From the NCBI RefSeq assembly GCF_010093025.1, contig NZ_CP048114.1:4154001-4218000 (forward strand): a DNA stretch of 64,000 nt, read 5' to 3'. The stretch comes from Edaphobacter sp. 12200R-103 (lineage in GTDB: Bacteria; Acidobacteriota; Terriglobia; Terriglobales; Acidobacteriaceae). The translations under genes and the position numbers were made by a program. Positions 57,583 through 64,000 of the stretch are shown here, in pieces (within the stretch, counting starts at the first letter, position 1; each line of letters opens with the position of its first letter). The notes below the pieces were generated by a model, which saw nothing but the letters and a program-made list of their open reading frames with translations, was not told the DNA's origin and ran no database searches.

Positions 57583-58647
57583 CTATGGGATCAGCCGCTC
57601 AGCCCTCAGTCTCTCAAAGAGCTGAAAAAAGCTCTCATCTGTGGGCTGATATTCGGTAAAGCCGAGCTTACGGCTCTTCGACATGTCGGTGACGACTTCA
57701 ATGGGACGGCCCAGATCGGCGTCGGTGTGCCAGGCGGAGGCGAGCCGGTCGAGGTTGGGCTCTGCCAGATCATGTTTTGTGGCGATCTCGCGCCAGACCA
57801 GTTCTGCACCCTGAAGCTGCTTCTCGAGGGGGATTCCTTCTCCTGCAAGTCCGGCCGCGTCCACACCGAACCATTCCGCGATACGCTTCCACATCCAGCT
57901 CCAGCGGAAGACGTCTCCATTGACCACGTTAAATGCCTGGTTGAAAGCTTCCGGCGTGGTTGCGGCCCATAGCAGGTGTCTGGCCAGCAGGCGTGCATCG
58001 GTCATGTCTGTGAGGCTGTTCCACTGCACTGACGAGCCGGGAAACCGCATCGGCTTCCGTAGCTCTTTGCAGATGCTGGCGTAAGTAGCCAGCGTCGTCC
58101 CCATGTTCATTGCATTCCCAACGGCATAGCCGATGATGGTGTGCGGGCGGTGAATACTCCAGTTGAATCCGTCGCGGATAGAGGCGGTGAAAACCTCGTC
58201 TTCCTGGGCATAGTAGAAGTTCTCAAGCTGCAGTCGGGTATGCTCTTCCCGGAATGGCGTCTCCGGCAGATTGCCCTTGCCGTATGCCTCGAATGGGCCG
58301 AGGTAGTGCTTCAGGCCGGTCACCAGAGCAACGTGACGGACGGATTTCGCGGCTGAAACCGCATCAAGCACATGGCGAACCATACCGGCATTGACGCGGA
58401 TGTTCTCCGCCTCTGTTCGCTGTCTGAGCCAGGTGGCGAGGAAGATATGAGTTGGCTTGATGTCCTTGAGTGCAGTACGAACGGCTCCTGAATCCTGAAG
58501 ATCGACCGCGATGGGAATCACTCCTTCGCGCTTTCCGGGGGTTCGCGCCAGGCCGTATACCTGCCAGTCCTGCTGCGAGGTCAACAGTCCTGCAAGGTTT
58601 CCGCCAACGATTCCTGAGACTCCGACGATCAGAGCTGTGTTTTTCAT
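57583..58647 (-). CDS. SDR-family oxidoreductase of the PRISE (5-beta-reductase/iridoid-synthase-like) type
   Basis: A 354-residue protein from ATG 58647. ALIVGVSGIVGGNLAGLL is the Rossmann motif; VTGLKHYLGPFEAYGKG holds the catalytic Lys and conserved His/Tyr of the PRISE group; NVVNGDVFRWSWMWKRIAEWFG is also typical. PRISE enzymes reduce enone double bonds using NADPH. A start at 58683 adds 12 residues and is less likely. It stands in the same direction as its neighbours with 70-80 base gaps. Substrate unknown. Confidence 0.88.
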   Translation of the reverse strand: MKNTALIVGVSGIVGGNLAGLLTSQQDWQVYGLARTPGKREGVIPIAVDLQDSGAVRTALKDIKPTHIFLATWLRQRTEAENIRVNAGMVRHVLDAVSAAKSVRHVALVTGLKHYLGPFEAYGKGNLPETPFREEHTRLQLENFYYAQEDEVFTASIRDGFNWSIHRPHTIIGYAVGNAMNMGTTLATYASICKELRKPMRFPGSSVQWNSLTDMTDARLLARHLLWAATTPEAFNQAFNVVNGDVFRWSWMWKRIAEWFGVDAAGLAGEGIPLEKQLQGAELVWREIATKHDLAEPNLDRLASAWHTDADLGRPIEVVTDMSKSRKLGFTEYQPTDESFFQLFERLRAERLIP

Positions 58648-58728
58648 CTCACTTCGAGCCTTTGAGGCCGCATGTGTAAGCATGCAGGAACTTCAAAGTC
58701 TTAGATGATGCTTAGGTCCCGAAAGGAG

Positions 58729-59559
58729 CTACTTCTGGCAGGAGGGGCAGAAGTGAGTGCTACGTCCACCGACTACGATGCGTTCGATGGGGGTGGAACA
58801 GGTTCGGCAGGGTTGGCCGGTGCGTGAGTAGACGCGGTGGTGCAGTTGGAAGAAGCCTGCTACCCCTTCGGCGTCGACGTAGTCGGATACGGACGAGCCG
58901 CCGAGCTTGATTGCGTGCTTCAGGACTTTGACAAGAGCTGCACGAAGCCGGGTGAGCTCGTCCCGGGTAAGACGCCCTGCCTGGCGGCGGGGCCGGATTC
59001 CGGCATGAAATAGCGCCTCGTCGGCGTAGATGTTGCCAACGCCGTGAAGCAGCTTCTGATTGAGCAGCGCGGCTTTGATGGGCGTCTTGCGGTTGCGGAA
59101 GAGCGCGATGAAGTCTTCGAGCGGGATTGTAAGCGGCTCGCGGCCTGCGCCGGTATAGGAGTCCGACGCGACGGACAGGCGACCGAATCGGCGCGCATCG
59201 ACGAATCGGATCTCTTTGCCGCCACTGAGCGTAAGGATGGCATGCGTGTGGAGTGGAACTTCGGTTTCGGGAGACGAGACGAGAAGGCGGCCAGTCATGC
59301 CGAGGTGCACAAGGAACTGCGCTGGAGCCCCGGGCTTGCTACGCACCTTGCCGGGTTTCCGGGTCAGATCGAAGACGATGGTCTTGCCGACGCGATGCAC
59401 GCGATCGATGAGGGAGCCGGTCAGAAGCTCGGCGATCTCGGTGGGAGCGGACTTGAACGTCTGCGGTTTGTTACTGGTCCAGACCGAGAGAATGGTCTGG
59501 CCGTGGACTCGCTGATGGACGCCATTGGCGACGGTTTCGACTTCGGGAAGCTCAGGCAT
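58729..59559 (-). CDS. mutM: formamidopyrimidine-DNA glycosylase
   Basis: A 276-residue DNA repair enzyme. MPELPEVET starts at 59559 with the catalytic Pro2-Glu3; GGGACAGG precedes it. The LHLGMTGRL region, LLHGVGNIYADEALFHAGIRP, and the C-terminal zinc finger CRTC..CPSC are all present. It removes 8-oxoguanine and formamidopyrimidines. Longer in-frame starts exist but run over the divergent YVTN promoter. Confidence 0.97.
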   Translation of the reverse strand: MPELPEVETVANGVHQRVHGQTILSVWTSNKPQTFKSAPTEIAELLTGSLIDRVHRVGKTIVFDLTRKPGKVRSKPGAPAQFLVHLGMTGRLLVSSPETEVPLHTHAILTLSGGKEIRFVDARRFGRLSVASDSYTGAGREPLTIPLEDFIALFRNRKTPIKAALLNQKLLHGVGNIYADEALFHAGIRPRRQAGRLTRDELTRLRAALVKVLKHAIKLGGSSVSDYVDAEGVAGFFQLHHRVYSRTGQPCRTCSTPIERIVVGGRSTHFCPSCQK

Positions 59560-59655
59560 GACCTGTCCCCAGTATAGGGGGAAGAGAAGAATATTTTGGC
59601 CCCACGAAATTTTGGCTGACGGCTGCCGTTGCGGCTCTCTATACTTGCCTGCGCT

Positions 59656-60651
59656 ATGAAAAGACCGAATCTGTGGACGGTTGTAATGTGCGGCGCCGCG
59701 ATCTGCGCGTCGAGTGGGGCGGCGTGGTCGCAGACGCTGCTGGTGGCGAACCAGAAGGATGCCGATCTTTCGGTGATCGATACGGCATCGGCGAAGGTGG
59801 TGGGGACGATCCCGGTGGGTGGGATCACCGGGCATGAGCTTGCAGTGTCGCCTGATGGTAAGACGGCGTATGTGCCAATCTATGGGAACGCCGGGGTAGG
59901 GCGGCCGGGCACGAATGGGGAAAAGATCTCAGTCATCGATATTGCCAGCCGCAAAATCGTTGGCACGGTGGACTTCGGGCACGGAGTACGTCCGCACTGC
60001 GCGATCTATGACAAGAACAGCGGCAAACTCTATGTGACGACGGAGCTGGACAAAAGCGTCAGCATCATCGACCCGAAGACCCTGAAGATTGTGGGTTCTG
60101 TGCCGACCGGGCAGGAGCAGTCGCATATGCTGGTGTTGTCGAAGGACGGCAAGCGTGGCTATACGGCGAACGTCGGGCCGGGAACGGTCTCGGTGCTGGA
60201 CATGGTCGGACGCAAGACGCTTGCGGTCATTCCGATTTCCGGAAACACGCAGAGAATTAACATCTCGCGCGATGGGAGCATGGTTTTCACGGCCGACCAG
60301 AAAGAGCCGCGTCTTGCTGTAATCGATACGGCGACGAACAAGGTGAAGACCTGGGTTCCGCTATCCGCGAAGGGCTATGGCACGGCGACCACGCCGGACG
60401 GGCGCTGGCTGCTGGTGACGCTGCGCGGAGCCAAGAAGGTTGATGTCGTCGATCTGAAGGCAATGAAGGTGGCGAAGACGATCGATGTAGGCGAGGGGCC
60501 ATCGGAGGCCGTAGTAACTACGGATGGCCGGACGGCGTATGTCGCCTGCAACTTCTCCAATCAGATCTCGGTGATCGATCTGAATAGCTGGAAGGTTGAG
60601 CGGACGATCGAGGCCGGGAAGTTTTCCGATGGAATGGCAATGGTGCGGTAG
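59656..60651 (+). CDS. secreted YVTN-type beta-propeller protein
   Basis: A 331-residue protein from ATG 59656 with a signal peptide ending near AWS. Seven repeats of about 42 residues carry the SVIDTASAKVVGTIPVG pattern (blades such as VIDIASRKIVGTVD, SIIDPKTLKIVGSVPTG, VLDMVGRKTLAVIPIS, VVDLKAMKVAKTIDVG). Surface-layer-like propellers of this type have no known enzyme. Divergent from mutM by 96 bases. It ends one base before the convergent spermidine-synthase-like gene. Confidence 0.88.
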   Translation: MKRPNLWTVVMCGAAICASSGAAWSQTLLVANQKDADLSVIDTASAKVVGTIPVGGITGHELAVSPDGKTAYVPIYGNAGVGRPGTNGEKISVIDIASRKIVGTVDFGHGVRPHCAIYDKNSGKLYVTTELDKSVSIIDPKTLKIVGSVPTGQEQSHMLVLSKDGKRGYTANVGPGTVSVLDMVGRKTLAVIPISGNTQRINISRDGSMVFTADQKEPRLAVIDTATNKVKTWVPLSAKGYGTATTPDGRWLLVTLRGAKKVDVVDLKAMKVAKTIDVGEGPSEAVVTTDGRTAYVACNFSNQISVIDLNSWKVERTIEAGKFSDGMAMVR

Positions 60652-60652
60652 T

Positions 60653-62719
60653 TTAGTGGCCTCCTGTCTGGAGTACAGGCAGGAGGCTCGAGTAATCGTC
60701 GGTCCACAGCCGCAGGTGGGGTTTGATATAGATGGGATCGGCGAGGGTGGCGATCTCTTCCCGATCGAAGAAGGATGGATCTCTTGTCATCAGCACCCAT
60801 TCGGCGCGGAACTCTCCGCGTGCCTGATTGGAGCCGGTGATCACATCGCGGGCCATCAGGTTGGCCGACTGCGCCAGCAGGGCGAGCTCAGGTGCAAGGT
60901 CGAGATACTGGTTCGAGACATGAAACGCCAGGATGCCGCGCGGCGCCAGATGATGCAGGTAGAGCTTAAGAGCCTGCGTGGTCAGCAGGTGCAGGGGAAT
61001 GGCATCGCCTGAGAAGGCATCGATGGCAAGGACATCGAATTTCTGTGGAGTCTCAGAGGCAAGCGAGGTTCGGGCGTCGCCGGGAACGAGAGTGATGGCG
61101 GCCGGGGAATCTCGCAGATAGGTAAAGAGGTTTCGGGCGATCGGTTCGACCTGCGGATTGATCTCATAAAACTGAATCCTGTCGCCGGGGTGTCCGTAGG
61201 CGGCGATCGTGCCTGTTCCCAGGCCGATGACACCGATGCGGCGTGGGCGGCTGTCATCATCGCAGCAGAAGCGCAGGGCCAACCCAATCCCGGAGTCGGC
61301 GGCATAGTAGCTGGTGGGCTGATGACTTCCCTGGGGTGAGAAGATCTGGGTGCCGTGCTGAATGGTCCCATGGAGCAGTGTCCGCATGGGAGCCTGTTGC
61401 GCGGGAGCGAAACCCTGCGTGACCCGGAGTGTCCCGTAGAAGTTCCGCATGCTGGCCAGGGAGTTTCGGGCGAAGTAGAGATGCAGCATTACCGTCAGGG
61501 TAAACAGCAGGACTGTTGCCGTGGTCCAGAGCAGGCGCTGGGCCCATCCATCGCGCCAGGTGGCGGCGAGCGCAAAAACTGCGGTGGCAAAGAAGGCAAT
61601 AGCCAGGTCATAGTTGCTGTCGAAGAGCAGAGGAAAGGCAATTCCGACGAGGAAGGTCCCGGTGGCTCCGCCAGCGGCGATAAGAAGGTAGAAGAGGGTG
61701 GACTCCGAAGCCCGCTGCGGGCGCAGTGCATAGGTTTCGCCGTGGCAAAAGAAGCAGGCGACGAAACACTCGAAGAGGAAGAAGACGATGGTAAGGCCGA
61801 TCGGGATCGAGAAGTCTGTCTTCGTCATCGCATAACCGAGGCTCGCCAGCATGACGACGAGCACGCGGACCACGACGGGGCGGCGATAAAAGGCGGGCCG
61901 GTCGAACGCGAGGATGAAGGTGACGAGGTAAACGGCGAGCGGAAGCACCCAGAGCAGCGGAATGGCCGCGATGTTGATGGTCAGGTGTTCGGTGACGGCC
62001 GACAATTGCATAGCCGCTGCCATTGGAAGCAGGAACCACAGCCAGCGGTGGAAGCGAGGTGCAGGTTCGGCATCGTCGGCTTCTTCCTTCAACTGGATGG
62101 AAGAAGAGCGCTGGTTCTGAACAATGAGCCAGGAAAGGCCCGCGAAGACGAAGAATCCGGCAGCCCACAGGGTGCGCTGCAATCGCAGGGTCAGGTAGGG
62201 CTCGACCACAACCGGGTAAGCGAGCAGCGCCAGCAGTGAACCAATGTTGGAGAGGGCGAAGAGCCGGAACCAGACAGTGGCTGGGCGCCCCGAGGGGTCG
62301 GCCTCATTACGGGAGAGCCAGCGCTGCAGCAGCGGACTCGTGGAGGCGAGAAGAAGGAAAGGCAGCCCGATCGTTCGGGTGAGACTCCAGAAGATGGTTG
62401 CGACAGGATGAGCCGAGCTACTGAGCCCCGGTCCGAAGATCAGCCCAAGAACGAGAGCGATGGGGGCCAGCCCTAAAACGATACGGTGTGCGTTCCGCTG
62501 ACGTCCGGCATCGACCGTGCGGGTGTCACTCGCCAGCCAGTGTGCGTAGAGATAGCCCAGCAGCAGTGTGGTCTGGAAGAAGACCAGGCAGGTCAGCCAC
62601 ACGGCTGAGGAGCCTCCCAGAATAGGAAGGATCTGCTTGGCGGCGAGTGGCTCGATTAAAAAGAGAAGGAAAGCTGAGAGGAAGGCGGTGGTTGCGTAGA
62701 GAAGGCGGGTCGAGGGCAT
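60653..62719 (-). CDS. fused MFS-like membrane protein with spermidine-synthase-like domain
   Basis: A 688-residue protein from ATG 62719; a start at 62851 would add 44 residues. About 12-13 hydrophobic segments cover residues 1-430, then a soluble SAM-binding-like domain: VIGLGTGTIAAYGHPGDRI, FYEINPQVEPIARNLF, LVPGDARTSLA, FDVLAIDAFSGDAIPLHL. The domain resembles spermidine synthases but such fusions usually lack aminopropyl-transfer residues. The role is unknown. The 5' side contains AT-rich intergenic DNA of about 200 bases. Confidence 0.87.
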   Translation of the reverse strand: MPSTRLLYATTAFLSAFLLFLIEPLAAKQILPILGGSSAVWLTCLVFFQTTLLLGYLYAHWLASDTRTVDAGRQRNAHRIVLGLAPIALVLGLIFGPGLSSSAHPVATIFWSLTRTIGLPFLLLASTSPLLQRWLSRNEADPSGRPATVWFRLFALSNIGSLLALLAYPVVVEPYLTLRLQRTLWAAGFFVFAGLSWLIVQNQRSSSIQLKEEADDAEPAPRFHRWLWFLLPMAAAMQLSAVTEHLTINIAAIPLLWVLPLAVYLVTFILAFDRPAFYRRPVVVRVLVVMLASLGYAMTKTDFSIPIGLTIVFFLFECFVACFFCHGETYALRPQRASESTLFYLLIAAGGATGTFLVGIAFPLLFDSNYDLAIAFFATAVFALAATWRDGWAQRLLWTTATVLLFTLTVMLHLYFARNSLASMRNFYGTLRVTQGFAPAQQAPMRTLLHGTIQHGTQIFSPQGSHQPTSYYAADSGIGLALRFCCDDDSRPRRIGVIGLGTGTIAAYGHPGDRIQFYEINPQVEPIARNLFTYLRDSPAAITLVPGDARTSLASETPQKFDVLAIDAFSGDAIPLHLLTTQALKLYLHHLAPRGILAFHVSNQYLDLAPELALLAQSANLMARDVITGSNQARGEFRAEWVLMTRDPSFFDREEIATLADPIYIKPHLRLWTDDYSSLLPVLQTGGH

Positions 62720-62921
62720 GGACGAGGTGCAGCAAGGATACTTGAGCGCTGCGGAACATGCTTCCTGAGATTTGCTATGGGGGACGTTGGCTGGAGTTCC
62801 GGGGGAGACAACTTCTGCGGTCTGTGGGAGCACGGTTGCTGCTGCGGGCACGATACAGGGATTCTTCGCGTTGCTCAGAATGACGAGGTTCTTGACCCTG
62901 TTGCCCTTCGGGTGCAGGAGG

Positions 62922-63134
62922 TTAGGAGAGCGTTTTGCGGGTAACCTTTTCTCCGAGAATGGCGGCCTGGGCTAGAAATGCCACTCCAAGCAGTGCGACG
63001 ACAATGTGGACGAAGATGGCTCTCGACTCCATGGCTGGTCTCAGGAAGTTCGCGTTCGTCGATTCGATCAGGAGAAACACTCCCATCGCGACCGAGACAA
63101 CGATCCGAAATTTGAGAAGGCGCGGCCTCTTCAT
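62922..63134 (-). CDS. small two-pass membrane protein
   Basis: A 70-residue protein with basic ends (MKRPRLLKFR and KVTRKTLS) and two hydrophobic segments, about 11-25 and 40-60. No family recognised. It stands alone between the membrane/spermidine-synthase-like gene and purA. A start at 63134 has AACATAATCGT upstream, a weak site. The charge pattern supports a real gene but an artefact is possible. Confidence 0.55.
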   Translation of the reverse strand: MKRPRLLKFRIVVSVAMGVFLLIESTNANFLRPAMESRAIFVHIVVALLGVAFLAQAAILGEKVTRKTLS

Positions 63135-63333
63135 ACGATTATGTTCTCTTGGCCAGCCAGAGCTTGCAAGGCAAAAGGCATGGAACTCTTTTCGGACGAA
63201 GTTCGGATCGTGTTTACGCGATATATGATGGAAGAGGCGCGTTTTCGTTCAGGAGCCATCCGCGTACGTTGCGTCCATCCGATTCCTGCCCTCTTGGGGC
63301 CGGCCAGAACCACCTTTGGAGAAGATATCCGTC

Positions 63334-64000
63334 GTGAGTCAACCGAGATCTGCGGTCATTTTGGGTGCCCAGTGGGGCGATGAAGGCAAAGGCAAGATTG
63401 TGGACGTCCTGTCGGAGAGATTCTCCGTGGTGGCGCGCTATGCAGGGGGTCACAATGCCGGCCATACGGTCATCATTGGTGGAAAAAAGTTCGTCCTGCA
63501 GCTGATTCCGTGCGGTGTTCTGCGCCCTGAGTGCAAGGGCGTCATCGGCAATGGCGTCGTCCTGGACCCGATGGCCTTTCTGAACGAGGTCAAGAAGCTG
63601 CGCGATGCGGGACTGCCCGTTGACGAGCAGTTGTTTGTTTCCAATCGTGCGCAGGTGATTCTGCCGTACCACCGCATGATCGAACTGGCGGCGGAGAATG
63701 CTCCGGGACGGACGAAGATCGGCACGACCAGCCGCGGTATTGGCCCGGCGTATGAAGACAAGATGCACCGCAGTGGTCTGCGGGTGATCGATCTGTTGAA
63801 CCCTGCGCTGCTGCGTACTCACATTGAGAACGCCTGCCACGAGAAGAACACGATTGCCCATGCGTTGTTCGGGACCGAGCCGCTGGACCCGAAGACCATG
63901 TACGAGGAGTATGCGCGGGCAGCCGAGCAGGTAGCTCCGTTTGTGACAGACACGGCCGTCCTGCTGAACAAGGAGTTGGATAACGGCGGAAACGTGATGT
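63334..64000 (+). CDS. purA: adenylosuccinate synthetase, 3' end cut by window edge
   Basis: 222 residues are visible of about 430. The enzyme makes adenylosuccinate from IMP, Asp and GTP. Start GTG at 63334 (VSQPRSAVILGAQWGDEG) with GGAGAAG upstream. ILGAQWGDEGKGKIVDVL is the GTP/IMP site with the first catalytic Asp, GGHNAGHTV the second, and IGTTSRGIGPAYEDK the phosphate loop. The remaining half lies beyond the window. Confidence 0.97.
   Translation, partial: MSQPRSAVILGAQWGDEGKGKIVDVLSERFSVVARYAGGHNAGHTVIIGGKKFVLQLIPCGVLRPECKGVIGNGVVLDPMAFLNEVKKLRDAGLPVDEQLFVSNRAQVILPYHRMIELAAENAPGRTKIGTTSRGIGPAYEDKMHRSGLRVIDLLNPALLRTHIENACHEKNTIAHALFGTEPLDPKTMYEEYARAAEQVAPFVTDTAVLLNKELDNGGNVM

Overview
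The window looks like a chromosomal segment of an Acidobacteriaceae/Terriglobales acidobacterium (Granulicella, Terriglobus or Edaphobacter type). This is inferred from fairly high GC content, a PadR regulator next to a long MacB/FtsX-type permease with an N-terminal prefix domain (ADOP type), the yceD-rpmF-plsX order, paired DUF3857 proteins, many secreted hydrolases and few operons longer than three genes. No rRNA, CRISPR array, transposase, integrase or phage gene was seen. The window cuts genes at both ends: an unknown protein on the left and purA on the right.

Left third (about 1-22 kb) is accessory in character. Small regulator-plus-enzyme modules alternate: AraC/SDR, two tandem secreted alpha/beta hydrolases with an AraC regulator, a TetR regulator, a ThuA-like protein carrying EF-hand-like loops, an ABC exporter pair, PadR/ADOP permease, a secreted amidohydrolase, greB, a DJ-1/PfpI protein, lepB, TetR/SDR and HxlR. 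Intergenic spaces here contain a family of dispersed repeats (several modules, some forming long hairpins) that I did not see to the right of about 22 kb. One gene (2750-3819) is split by an apparent single-base frameshift.

Middle (22-44 kb) is mostly housekeeping: small membrane proteins, a VTT-domain protein with a MogA/MoaB protein, a TonB-like protein in an apparent operon with a 49-residue membrane protein, miaA and hscB, a periplasmic sulfurtransferase, two DUF3857/transglutaminase-like proteins (one with the Cys-His-Asp triad, one without the Cys), yceD-rpmF-plsX, a MocR regulator divergent from a cupin/DoxX/AhpD-like operon, rnr, a YggX-type protein and tRNA-Pro(GGG).

Right (44-64 kb): a DUF3800 gene behind the tRNA; a short pectin/rhamnogalacturonan set (beta-galactosidase-like glycosidase, oligogalacturonate lyase, L-rhamnose mutarotase); a LssY_C protein; a membrane TPR protein; a thiE/tenI-like gene; soluble transhydrogenase followed by a ROK kinase; an MBL-fold protein with two rhodanese domains; a PRISE-type SDR; mutM; a YVTN beta-propeller; a fused MFS/spermidine-synthase-like protein; and purA. 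Several ordinary REP-like hairpins (core GTCATCCTGAGCG) lie between genes here.

No obvious new defence or mobile system was found. The best candidates for a second look are the repeat family of the left third, the ThuA domain interrupted by an EF-hand-like segment, the catalytically altered DUF3857 partner, and several clear operator architectures (PadR, two TetR, MocR).
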